In this document: positions 37,244 to 45,009 of the stretch, piece by piece
How positions within the stretch are numbered: the stretch's first letter is position 1
Layout: every line of letters starts with the position of its first letter
The notes under the pieces: model-generated
Databases searched by the model: none
What the model was told of the DNA's origin: nothing
The model's input: the letters and a program-made list of their open reading frames with translations, nothing else
NCBI RefSeq assembly: GCF_009826935.1
Contig: NZ_WUMN01000001.1
Location: forward strand, 930,001 to 994,000
Source: Flavobacterium sp. Sd200
Lineage (GTDB): Bacteria > Bacteroidota > Bacteroidia > Flavobacteriales > Flavobacteriaceae
Reading direction: 5' to 3'
DNA length: 64,000 nt
Program-made: the position numbers and the translations under genes

Positions 37244-37267
37244 ATATATTATTTTTGCATAAATATA
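37242..37267 (+). promoter_or_regulatory. 26-bp motif over the InsA-like gene start
   Basis: This is identical to the reverse complement of 30132-30157 upstream of acs. The segment overlaps two bases of the InsA-like start codon and extends upstream of it, so a bound protein would block expression. The core is TATTTTTGCATAAATA. Confidence 0.58.
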
Positions 37268-37384
37268 CTAATTTAGCAACAATATAAAAATGAATAATAA
37301 AAAAATAATTTACTTTTTTTATTTACTGAATAATTTTAAACTTATTTTACTGAAAATAAATTAAGTTTAAAGCAATTGCAAACA

Positions 37385-38047
37385 TTATTTAAGCTTTTGA
37401 TAGCTTCTACCACTCCCGACTGATCTAAGTTCAATTAAGTTTTTAAATTCTTTGTATGATGGTGTCAATTTTACAATTGTTGTATCACTATTAAAATCCA
37501 TGTTCTTAACAACTGTTTGGATATTAATAAAATCTTTTTTAGAATTATAGCGCCTAAATTTAAGAGAGTCACCTTCCAAAGAAAATATCTTAACTTTCCA
37601 AAATATAGAATCGCGGCTACTTAAAATAAGATGATTATTTATTGCTTTAGCAATATGAGTTTCATCCAGTTTAAATAGATAATCCTTTATTATAGCAGAT
37701 AAATATAAAGAGTCATTTTTTTCAATAACATCAAAAGCAACACCTTTAGAATATAATTTACCATTTTTATAGCTAAATTTTTCTTTTATACTATCATTCA
37801 AAATACTTTTAGGTTCTTTTCTGTTTAAAGGGATTTCATAAAAAATTTCCTGACCGTTGATTACAAGAGTCAATTCGTCAGAAATATAGCGGCCTCTAAA
37901 TTTTAAGGGATACTCTTTTAGTTCGGAATGAGCTGCGGGTTGAGCAGTATTAAAATAAAAAACAGGACTGTCGTACTCGTCAGCTTCAACTATACAGCTT
38001 TGAAAAATCAAAATTAATAAAAGCAGTAAAACAGGTATGCGTTTCAT
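37385..38047 (-). CDS. putative lipoprotein of unknown function
   Basis: The 220-residue protein has a lipoprotein signal sequence (LLILIFQSC, Cys at 17). The mature part is rich in Lys, Ser and beta-strand-like alternation. I recognise no domain. It lies 14 bp after the Lrp gene on the same strand, so it may be co-transcribed. Confidence 0.65.
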   Translation of the reverse strand: MKRIPVLLLLLILIFQSCIVEADEYDSPVFYFNTAQPAAHSELKEYPLKFRGRYISDELTLVINGQEIFYEIPLNRKEPKSILNDSIKEKFSYKNGKLYSKGVAFDVIEKNDSLYLSAIIKDYLFKLDETHIAKAINNHLILSSRDSIFWKVKIFSLEGDSLKFRRYNSKKDFINIQTVVKNMDFNSDTTIVKLTPSYKEFKNLIELRSVGSGRSYQKLK

Positions 38048-38061
38048 TATGGCCCTAATTA

Positions 38062-38520
38062 TTATGCCGTAATTATATTACTGTTTTTTACTTCGCCTAT
38101 CATAAAAGTACTGTGAGTGCTCCCAATGTGTTGCAATGTTGTAAGCTTGGTTACCATAAATTCACGGTACTCTTCCATATTCGCTACATATATTTTGAGT
38201 ATGTAATCATAATCTCCGCTTACATGATAACATTCTAATACTTCATCCAGCTTTGCTACCTGTTGTTCAAATTTAGCTATATATTCTTTAGTATGCTGCA
38301 CGAGCTTTACATGGCAAAAAACCACAAATGCCCTGTTTACTTTATTACGGTCTACTAAGGCTACATAGCGGCTGATGACATTTTCACGTTCCAGTTTCTT
38401 TACACGTTCATAAACGGCTGTTACGGAAAGGCCAAGTTTAATAGATAACTGTTTGGTTGTTTGCGAACTATCTTCCTGCAACAGATATAGTAATGTTTTA
38501 TCGGTTTCATCTAAAGTCAT
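38062..38520 (-). CDS. Lrp/AsnC-family transcriptional regulator
   Basis: The 152-residue protein has an N-terminal HTH (about 5-60; TTKQLSIKLGLSVTAVYERV) and a C-terminal RAM/AsnC ligand-binding domain (about 65-145; VLECYHVSGDYDYILKIYV). It usually senses amino acids. It is divergent from a methionine gamma-lyase-like gene, which is its probable target; a short perfect dyad lies between them. Confidence 0.9.
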   Translation of the reverse strand: MTLDETDKTLLYLLQEDSSQTTKQLSIKLGLSVTAVYERVKKLERENVISRYVALVDRNKVNRAFVVFCHVKLVQHTKEYIAKFEQQVAKLDEVLECYHVSGDYDYILKIYVANMEEYREFMVTKLTTLQHIGSTHSTFMIGEVKNSNIITA

Positions 38521-38594
38521 ACTGAAAATTTTTAAGCATATCTATCGAATGACTACAATTGATAGAAAATAAATCTAATATAATTCAAAAATAA

Positions 38595-38607
38595 AGATTT
38601 AAAATCT
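38595..38607. promoter_or_regulatory. candidate Lrp operator between lrp-like and PLP-enzyme genes
   Basis: AGATTT-A-AAATCT is a perfect dyad of 6-bp arms with a 1-bp centre, in the 160-bp divergent promoter region. It is AT-rich, so chance occurrence is possible. Confidence 0.33.
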
Positions 38608-38680
38608 ATAAAATAAAATTTGTATTGATTTTGTTGTTTAAAATCAGTCATTTTGAAATACTAATCCAAACCTTTTTATC

Positions 38681-39907
38681 ATGAAAAATTTTAATCCGGC
38701 CGACAACATACAGGACTTACAGTATTTTGGAGAATTTGGTGGAGTAAACCCTTCTATTTCTGATTCTTCTACCTATACATTTCTTTCAGCAAAGACCATG
38801 TTCGATACTTTTGAGGGCAATGCTGAGGGTTGTTATCTGTATTCAAGGCACTCATCTCCCAGCAATTTATACCTTGGCCAGGCACTTGCAGCTATGGAAG
38901 GTACAGAAACCGCCAATGTAACGGCGTCTGGCATGGGAGCAATTACCAGCACTTTGCTTCAATTGTGTAAAGCTGGCGATCATATTGTATCCAGCCGCAC
39001 TATTTATGGTGGAACATATGCCTTTATGAAAAACTTTTTACCGGGTTTGGGTATTACTACCACTTTTACCGATACCACAAAACTACATGCTGTAGAGGCA
39101 GCTATAACCCCTAATACAAAAGTGCTGTTTTGTGAAACAGTGAGCAATCCATTACTGGAAATTGCCGATATAGCCGGGCTTGCTAAAATTGCAAAAAAAC
39201 ACAATATTAAACTGGTTGTAGATAATACGTTCTCTCCCCTATCTGTCGCTCCTGCAAAACTGGGTGCCGATGTAGTGATACACAGCCTTACTAAGTTTAT
39301 AAACGGTAGCAGTGATACTGTGGGAGGTGTTACCTGCGGTACACAAAGCTTTATAGACGACCTGCGAAATGTAAACAATGGTGCAGCCATGTTGCTTGGT
39401 CCTACTATGGACAGTCTTCGGTCGGCAAGTATTATGAAAAACCTGCGCACACTTCATATTCGTATGAAACAGCACAGTTATAATGCACTGTACTTAGCTG
39501 AACGTTTCGAGAACGACGGATTGAAAACTGTTTATCCAGGGCTGGAAAGTCATCCTGGACATGAGCTTTATAAAAGTATGATAAACCATGAATATGGTTA
39601 TGGAGGCATGATGACCATTGATGTTGGAAGCATTGATAAAGCCAATGAGTTAATGGAGCTGATGCAGCACCGTAATCTTGGCTATCTTGCCGTTAGCCTT
39701 GGCTTTTATAAAACATTGTTTAGTGCTCCCGGCACATCAACATCAAGCGAGATACCTTTAGACGAGCAACAACAAATGGGCCTTACTGACGGATTGATCC
39801 GCTTTTCTATTGGTCTTGATAACGATATTATAAGGACTTATAAAATGATGAAAAACTGTATGCAGGAATTAGGTATTTTGCAACAGGTTGCAGTAAGTGT
39901 TTTATAA
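38681..39907 (+). CDS. trans-sulfuration family PLP enzyme (methionine gamma-lyase-like)
   Basis: This 408-residue enzyme is of the Cys/Met-metabolism PLP family. The PLP-binding Lys is in VIHSLTKFINGSSD; YSRHSSPSN and the GMGAITSTL loop are present. Such enzymes cleave methionine, homocysteine or cystathionine. The residue matching the Cys that typifies methionine gamma-lyases is Gly (IYGGTYAF), so the exact reaction is uncertain. It is divergent from an Lrp-type regulator. Confidence 0.85.
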   Translation: MKNFNPADNIQDLQYFGEFGGVNPSISDSSTYTFLSAKTMFDTFEGNAEGCYLYSRHSSPSNLYLGQALAAMEGTETANVTASGMGAITSTLLQLCKAGDHIVSSRTIYGGTYAFMKNFLPGLGITTTFTDTTKLHAVEAAITPNTKVLFCETVSNPLLEIADIAGLAKIAKKHNIKLVVDNTFSPLSVAPAKLGADVVIHSLTKFINGSSDTVGGVTCGTQSFIDDLRNVNNGAAMLLGPTMDSLRSASIMKNLRTLHIRMKQHSYNALYLAERFENDGLKTVYPGLESHPGHELYKSMINHEYGYGGMMTIDVGSIDKANELMELMQHRNLGYLAVSLGFYKTLFSAPGTSTSSEIPLDEQQQMGLTDGLIRFSIGLDNDIIRTYKMMKNCMQELGILQQVAVSVL

Positions 39908-39918
39908 TTTTTTAAATT

Positions 39919-39954
39919 AAACCCTTTGCTTATGTAATAATAGGCAAAGGGTTT
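39919..39954. terminator. bidirectional terminator
   Basis: AAACCCTTTGC (39919-39929) and GCAAAGGGTTT (39944-39954) form a perfect 11-bp stem between convergent genes, with T-rich sequence on both sides. Confidence 0.75.
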
Positions 39955-39980
39955 ATTATTAAAAGTTTATATATTGTAAA

Positions 39981-40673
39981 TTAACTTATTAAACGGTCTA
40001 AAATTTGTTCTAAAATAATATTTGATCTTAAAACATTATCAGGGGTTAAGGATCTGATTTCTTCTTTTGTCTGAACAAAAGTATTGTCAGTTAAATCTTC
40101 TGAAGCATAGGTAAGTAAATGTTCAATACTATCTACTGTGGCTTCAAGATGGAACTGCAGGCCAATAACATTACTGCGAAATATAAATCCCTGATTTGAG
40201 TTTGCTACCGACGCAAGAGTGCCATATGCATTTTCAGGAATTTCAAATTGTTCTCCATGCCAATGAAATACTAACTGGGAGTCGTTAAAAAGCTTCCATG
40301 GCCATTTTTCAGATAAAACTGCGTTTTTTACTTCATACCATCCAATTTCCTTATTTTTTGCACTTACAACATCGGCTCCAAGTACGGCAGCAATTAACTG
40401 TGCGCCAAGGCATATTCCAAGCATAGGTTTGTTTGTATCCATGCAATGCTTTATAAATGCCATCTCATCATTAATCCAGGGTAGTAAAAGTTTATCATTT
40501 ACACTCATTGGTCCACCCATAATGATCAATATATCAAACAATGCCAAATCAGGAAAACTAAAATTATCTTCATATAATCTGGTGTAGCTAACCTCTATAT
40601 CATGATTTTCAGCCCACCTTAATATATGACCGGGGCCTTCAAAATGAACATGTTGTAAAATATGGAGTTTCAT
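39981..40673 (-). CDS. class I glutamine amidotransferase (GMP synthase-like)
   Basis: This 230-residue protein has a GATase_1 fold. The nucleophile Cys is in MLGICLGAQLIA, and His and Glu of the triad are in GLQFHLEAT. It lacks a synthetase domain, as in the stand-alone YfeJ/GuaA-like group whose substrates are mostly unknown. It is the last gene of the DUF2024-MarR run, 18 bp after MarR. Confidence 0.87.
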   Translation of the reverse strand: MKLHILQHVHFEGPGHILRWAENHDIEVSYTRLYEDNFSFPDLALFDILIIMGGPMSVNDKLLLPWINDEMAFIKHCMDTNKPMLGICLGAQLIAAVLGADVVSAKNKEIGWYEVKNAVLSEKWPWKLFNDSQLVFHWHGEQFEIPENAYGTLASVANSNQGFIFRSNVIGLQFHLEATVDSIEHLLTYASEDLTDNTFVQTKEEIRSLTPDNVLRSNIILEQILDRLIS

Positions 40674-40691
40674 AAATGATTGTTTTCGTTA

Positions 40692-41279
40692 TTATGCCCT
40701 TGCCTCATGTTCGGCACAATCCATTCGCAACTCATAATCCATGAGAGGAATATTGAGTAGCCTGCAAAAATGACTGTCCTTTCCAACGGTATAAAATCTG
40801 CAAGACAAGCAATTGCGTTGTATAGAAATAACCCCGCTGCTATTAAGGCCTTTTATGATGCTGTGCAGGACATTATAAAAATTATTTTTTTCAGCTATAC
40901 TGATGTTAGACATCAGGTTGCTAAACACATCGTTAAAACCTGAAACCTGCTTTGCTGTTGCCAATCCTAATGATGTAAGGGCAAGACTAAAACTTCGACT
41001 ATCAGCCGGATTAATAATTTTAGACAAATATCCTTTAATTATAAGCACTTTTACCGAATCACTCACAGTAGCCTTTGTAAGGTTAAATTCTTCAGCTAAA
41101 TAGGTAATGCGGCACTTTTCGGGTTGATGTGAGCTTATAAATATAAGTATTTGAATTTGTATTGGGCTAAGACCGGTTTCTTTGCTTTGTTCCCATAACA
41201 AAACCCTGAAAGCCTCGGAGATTCTTTCTAAAGAAAATAGAATTTGCCTGTCAGTTTCAGGTGTTTGGGATCGATTCAT
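40692..41279 (-). CDS. MarR-family regulator with four-cysteine C-terminal extension
   Basis: The 195-residue protein has a winged-helix MarR core (about 10-145; TYLAEEFNLTKATVSDSVKV, then an ADSRSFSLALT wing). It continues into about 45 extra residues holding Cys157-x2-Cys160-x11-Cys172-x15-Cys188. Four spaced cysteines suggest a bound zinc or iron-sulfur cluster or a redox switch. It lies between DUF2024 and an amidotransferase gene. A perfect 14-bp inverted repeat upstream of the glutaredoxin-like gene is a likely binding site. Confidence 0.87.
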   Translation of the reverse strand: MNRSQTPETDRQILFSLERISEAFRVLLWEQSKETGLSPIQIQILIFISSHQPEKCRITYLAEEFNLTKATVSDSVKVLIIKGYLSKIINPADSRSFSLALTSLGLATAKQVSGFNDVFSNLMSNISIAEKNNFYNVLHSIIKGLNSSGVISIQRNCLSCRFYTVGKDSHFCRLLNIPLMDYELRMDCAEHEARA

Positions 41280-41282
41280 GTT

Positions 41283-41546
41283 TTAATTACAATTTTCCAT
41301 TTCTATAATAGAATATCCGTTGGCATTTATATCATCAATAACTTTTTGCGGTGCGGTTTCGATGTGGCAAAACCTGCATTCATCAGCATTTAAAATATTT
41401 CCTGACTCGCCTTTATTTTTGAGATATAATTTTCCAAAATTAAATATTATTTCCTGTTCTTTTATAGTGTCCGGCACAAGGATATCAAAGTGCATGATAC
41501 CTCCGTCGCCTTTTCTAACATAAGTATCCCATACTGCTACTTTCAT
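41283..41546 (-). CDS. DUF2024 family protein
   Basis: An 87-residue protein matching DUF2024 throughout (MKVAVWDTYVRKGDGGIMHF; LNADECRFCHIETAP). It has a CxxC pair near residue 58 that could bind metal or form a disulfide. It is 3 bp ahead of the MarR gene, so the two are coupled. Function unknown; the redox theme comes from neighbours. Confidence 0.85.
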   Translation of the reverse strand: MKVAVWDTYVRKGDGGIMHFDILVPDTIKEQEIIFNFGKLYLKNKGESGNILNADECRFCHIETAPQKVIDDINANGYSIIEMENCN

Positions 41547-41562
41547 AATCTTAAATTTTAAA

Positions 41563-41586
41563 ATGCTCCCGCATTTGCGGGAGCAT
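41563..41586 (-). terminator. hairpin between glutaredoxin-like and DUF2024 genes
   Basis: ATGCTCCCGCA (41563-41573) and TGCGGGAGCAT (41576-41586) form a perfect 11-bp stem. ATTTTAAAATTT follows on the minus strand. It probably ends most transcripts of the glutaredoxin-like gene and may attenuate the genes behind it. Confidence 0.65.
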
Positions 41587-41595
41587 GATTATTTA

Positions 41596-41829
41596 TTAGT
41601 TTTTAAGATCTTCAAGCGAAGCTCCAAAATTAATGTGTAGTACATTTCCGCCCTCAAGCACAAGTGCCGGAACCGATTTCACTCCTTCTTTGTCTGCCTG
41701 TGCCACTCTGTGTTTCTGGTCGCCAAGATGCACAATTTCAACTGTATCTTCTCCAATAAGTTTTACAATATCCTGTTCTGCGCTTACGCAAACCGGACAA
41801 CCTGCATGATAAAAAACATGTTTTGCCAT
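41596..41829 (-). CDS. small thioredoxin-fold (glutaredoxin-like) protein
   Basis: I start at 41829 (MAKHVFYHAGCPVC). The longer form from 41856 adds nine residues and runs toward the operator region. The 77-residue protein has a CPVC active site close to the N-terminus, a cis-Pro segment (GVKSVPALVLEGG) and no signal peptide. It is a cytoplasmic dithiol/disulfide oxidoreductase. It is the promoter-proximal gene of the MarR/DUF2024 run. Confidence 0.8.
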   Translation of the reverse strand: MAKHVFYHAGCPVCVSAEQDIVKLIGEDTVEIVHLGDQKHRVAQADKEGVKSVPALVLEGGNVLHINFGASLEDLKN

Positions 41830-41849
41830 GATTATAGTTATAAAATTAT

Positions 41850-41899
41850 CTGACATTATTGTCAGTACAAATTTAGTTAGGATTACTAACTAAATTTGT
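41850..41899. promoter_or_regulatory. candidate MarR operator (perfect inverted repeat)
   Basis: ACAAATTTAGTTAG (41867-41880) and CTAACTAAATTTGT (41886-41899) are perfect 14-bp arms with a 5-bp centre. A second dyad, CTGACA-TTAT-TGTCAG, lies at 41850-41865. Both lie just upstream of the glutaredoxin-like gene. Confidence 0.6.
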
Positions 41900-41939
41900 T
41901 AACGTAAAGTTAATTAAGTGATGAGGAATAACAAACAGA

Positions 41940-41977
41940 AAACCCGCTAAATACCATTGCAAGTATTTAGCGGGTTT
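41940..41977 (-). terminator. terminator of the Rnf-like operon
   Basis: AAACCCGCTAAATAC (41940-41954) and GTATTTAGCGGGTTT (41963-41977) form a 15-bp perfect stem, followed on the minus strand by a moderately T-rich tail. Confidence 0.7.
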
Positions 41978-41999
41978 GTATACTCAGTCTTATTCGTAA

Positions 42000-42653
42000 C
42001 TATTCTATAATTTTTACTTTTTGGGCAAAACGTTTTGGAGCAACAGGTGCTTCAGCCGGATAGCCTAAAGATATGTTTATGGCAACTTCATAGCCATCAG
42101 GTATATTTAAAAGTTCAAGAATGTCTTTATTATCGGGATTATTTAATATTGATACCAGTGTACCCAACGGGCATGTTCCCAGGCCTATTGCATGAGAGCT
42201 AAGTAAAATGTTTTGAAGGATAATACCACTGTCAAGATAGCTAATGTCACTGCTCTTATCTCGTGCAATTACAATAAGGGTTGGTGCATTATGAAAAATA
42301 CTGAATCCGGGTTCTTTATAGTGTGCCGCACTACCCTGAAACTCTTTACCCTCTGCAAAATTTAAAAAGCGTTGGTTTATTTCTTTTAATATTTCCTGGT
42401 TTTGTACCACACGCACTTCCCATGGCTGCTTGTTTAAGGCACTCGGAGCATATATAGCACTTTTCATTATAGTATCTATTTGTGCTTTGGTTACCTGTTG
42501 TGCTGTATACTTCCTTATAGACCTTCGGGTAAGTATATTATCTAATATGGCCTGCTTTTGAGAGCCTGTGTAGGTGGTTTGCTGAATAGGTGCTGCATCG
42601 TTGCAGGAAACAACAATGGCAGCAAGCATTACAAGCATAAGTATTTTTTTCAT
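42000..42653 (-). CDS. lipoprotein nitroreductase-family flavoprotein
   Basis: The 217-residue protein has a lipoprotein signal (LMLVMLAAIVVSC, Cys at 17) and a nitroreductase domain. FMN-binding features are visible: LTRRSIRKYT, YAPSALNKQPWEV and AIGLGTCPLG. Members use FMN to reduce nitro, quinone or similar groups; most are cytoplasmic and take NAD(P)H directly. A membrane-anchored extracytoplasmic copy would need another electron source. It is the last gene of the RnfC/RnfD/ApbE operon, 10 bp after RnfD, and could be the electron acceptor. Confidence 0.82.
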   Translation of the reverse strand: MKKILMLVMLAAIVVSCNDAAPIQQTTYTGSQKQAILDNILTRRSIRKYTAQQVTKAQIDTIMKSAIYAPSALNKQPWEVRVVQNQEILKEINQRFLNFAEGKEFQGSAAHYKEPGFSIFHNAPTLIVIARDKSSDISYLDSGIILQNILLSSHAIGLGTCPLGTLVSILNNPDNKDILELLNIPDGYEVAINISLGYPAEAPVAPKRFAQKVKIIE

Positions 42654-42663
42654 AAAATATTTT

Positions 42664-43746
42664 TTAAATTGGATTTGAAATTTTATTACTGAAAGAAAAA
42701 TTGAATTTGAAGATCATATAAATAATGTAAGCATATACCAGATAATGGATTAAACCATAATAGTGTGCAGATAATAGTGCCATTACACCTCCCAATATTA
42801 AAAGAGTAAGGAGGAATATTTTTTCTGCAAATGATTTAAAGTCGGTTTTATGACCCCACACCCGTGGCATAAATATTTCATTGATCTTAAAACAAAAGCC
42901 ATTGAGCAACAATATAGAAAATGACATATATTCAAAACGCACGCCTGCCAGTATAAAAAAAAAGGCGCATAGCCCGATCATAGCTCCATAATAAAGTTTG
43001 CCGTTTGGTGAGTTGGGGCTGGAGGGCATATCTGTTGCCATAAATAGTGCTCCAAGTAAAACGCCTCCGGCAGAATATTTAAGGTCGTCACCATCATTAA
43101 TGAGCCAAAAGCAAATGCTGAATACAAGTAGCAAACCAAAAGGAATGTGCCATGAAATGCGTTTTCTTACAAGCAGATATAGTCCGCCTAAAGCAATCGC
43201 TGCTACCGAATATTCGCCCATAGCCCCTGTAGTCTTATATAAAAGCCCTGCAGAATATTCATTAAAAAAACTGCCATTAGTAATAAAAACATCTGTCTCT
43301 TTGATTTTTATAAATGATTTTGTTGCCCATATAGATGCAGATGTCATTACCGGGAAAAAAACAGTCATAAATTCACGTCCAACAAGAGCCGGATTAAAGC
43401 GATTCTTTCCCAATCCACCCCAAAGCAGCTTACCAAACAATATAGCCGTAAATGCACCAAAAGCAACAACATATAATGGTGTAACCGGCGATAGCGTAAA
43501 AGACAATAACAGTCCTGTTATAATGGCCGATCCGTCAAATATGGCATTCCATTTTTTAATGAGTATAACCGAAAAAATAAAATCGGTAAATAACGCTGTT
43601 CCTACACCTGTTCCAATAATAAGCAATGCCTGCATGCCATAAGCAAAATATGCTATAGCCACCAAAGGAAACAGTGCTATTATAACATCTGTCATTACCG
43701 ACAACGTGGAGTTATATTTAGGTTTTATATACGGGTTTAAATTCAT
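42664..43746 (-). CDS. RnfD/NqrB-family membrane subunit
   Basis: The 360-residue protein has about ten TM helices and RnfD/NqrB-family stretches: LNPYIKPKYN, FDGSAIITGLLLSFTLSP, GGLGKNRFNPALVGREF and MATDMPSSPNSPNGK. Canonical RnfD carries covalent FMN on Thr in an S/T-G-A-T motif. I find no clear SGAT motif here; the corresponding loop reads SFFNEYSAGLLYKTTGAMGE. It lies 12 bp after RnfC and 10 bp before the nitroreductase. Confidence 0.87.
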   Translation of the reverse strand: MNLNPYIKPKYNSTLSVMTDVIIALFPLVAIAYFAYGMQALLIIGTGVGTALFTDFIFSVILIKKWNAIFDGSAIITGLLLSFTLSPVTPLYVVAFGAFTAILFGKLLWGGLGKNRFNPALVGREFMTVFFPVMTSASIWATKSFIKIKETDVFITNGSFFNEYSAGLLYKTTGAMGEYSVAAIALGGLYLLVRKRISWHIPFGLLLVFSICFWLINDGDDLKYSAGGVLLGALFMATDMPSSPNSPNGKLYYGAMIGLCAFFFILAGVRFEYMSFSILLLNGFCFKINEIFMPRVWGHKTDFKSFAEKIFLLTLLILGGVMALLSAHYYGLIHYLVYAYIIYMIFKFNFSFSNKISNPI

Positions 43747-43758
43747 TACATTTATTAT

Positions 43759-45009
43759 TTAGCTTGCCCTGAGTGCTTGCTTTCCTGCAAAAATATTTTT
43801 CATTAGCGGTATATCGCTGGGGCACACATAGGCGCAGGCACCGCATTCTATACAATCGTTAAGGTGTAGCTGTAACAGTTTTTCTGTATCCTGTTGTGCT
43901 TCTGTGCGAACAAATTCCATAGGCATAAGCTTTTGTGGGCAAACATCGGCACAGTAGCCACATTGTATACAGTTGTAATTATTATTCTTATGTTCAGGAA
44001 GAATTAATAAACCTCCTGTACCTTTATGTATCGGGGTTCGATCATCATCAATAGCTTTGCCCATCATAGGGCCTCCAAGTATTACTGTTTGATCGGAGGT
44101 TTTATCTTCCAACCCAACCTTATTAATTATAAATGAAACGGGTGTACCTACTTTTACTATGTAATTGCCCAAATTTTTAGCCTTTTCACCGGATATTGTT
44201 ATAATTCTTTCGACATAAGGTTTGTTGCTATAAAAGGCATTATATACAGCCCAAAGTGTTCCTACGTTGCTAACTACAATACCGTGCTGAGACGGCACAC
44301 AGCCTTTGGGCAGCTCTTTTCCAGTAACCGATTTTATAAGTTGCAGCTCGCCACCCTGAGGGTATTCATTAGGCAATAAATGAATTTTAATTCTCTGTTC
44401 AGATAAATTTGATGCTAACAGCTTTTTAAGTTCTTTATGCTGCTTTTCTATGGCAATCACAACCGTTTTGGCATTAATTACTTTTTGAAGCAAACCGATA
44501 GCTTTTACCAAAGCCATACTTTCGTTTTTTAGAATTGCATAGTCAGCACTCAAATAGGGTTCGCATTCGGCTCCGTTAATTATAAAAGTATCAATAGGAC
44601 TGTCGTGTATGTTATATTTAAGATGCGTTGGGAAGCGTGCTCCGCCACTGCCTTCAATACCATATTCTTTAAGTCCCAACAAAATATCTGCGGCCGATAA
44701 TCTTTCGGGCTTCAAGGCAGGCAACTCATATTCATCCTCCTTAAAATCGTTGAGGAGTTTTACGTGAGGTTGCCCATTAATATCTTCTATTCCCTGAACA
44801 ATTCCAGATACAGGTGCATGTATACAGCATGCAAAGGTTCCTGTTAATTCGGCAATTTTTTGGTGTTTTTTTACGGTTGTACCAGGCTGTACGAGTAGCT
44901 GCATTATACCTTTGTAGCCCTGCAACGGTACATATAATTCAGGAGGATCTGCAAATGCAGTTATTGGTATATGCTTTGTTTTATTTTTTAAAGATATAAT
45001 ATGCATCAT
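43759..45009 (-). CDS. RnfC-like NADH-oxidising iron-sulfur subunit
   Basis: The 416-residue protein has an N-terminal RnfC barrel-like part, an NADH/FMN-binding region (GIEGSGGARFPTHLK, near 115-130), an SLBB-like part and two 4Fe-4S motifs near the C-terminus (CIQCGYCADVCPQ and CIECGACAYVCPS). In Rnf complexes RnfC passes electrons between NADH and the membrane subunits. The start may be Met1 or Met2 (45009 or 45006); it overlaps the ApbE stop. Confidence 0.9.
   Translation of the reverse strand: MMHIISLKNKTKHIPITAFADPPELYVPLQGYKGIMQLLVQPGTTVKKHQKIAELTGTFACCIHAPVSGIVQGIEDINGQPHVKLLNDFKEDEYELPALKPERLSAADILLGLKEYGIEGSGGARFPTHLKYNIHDSPIDTFIINGAECEPYLSADYAILKNESMALVKAIGLLQKVINAKTVVIAIEKQHKELKKLLASNLSEQRIKIHLLPNEYPQGGELQLIKSVTGKELPKGCVPSQHGIVVSNVGTLWAVYNAFYSNKPYVERIITISGEKAKNLGNYIVKVGTPVSFIINKVGLEDKTSDQTVILGGPMMGKAIDDDRTPIHKGTGGLLILPEHKNNNYNCIQCGYCADVCPQKLMPMEFVRTEAQQDTEKLLQLHLNDCIECGACAYVCPSDIPLMKNIFAGKQALRAS

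Noticed and set aside
42998-43642. 214-codon frame opposite RnfD
   Set aside because: It is a shadow of a membrane-protein gene; no independent evidence.
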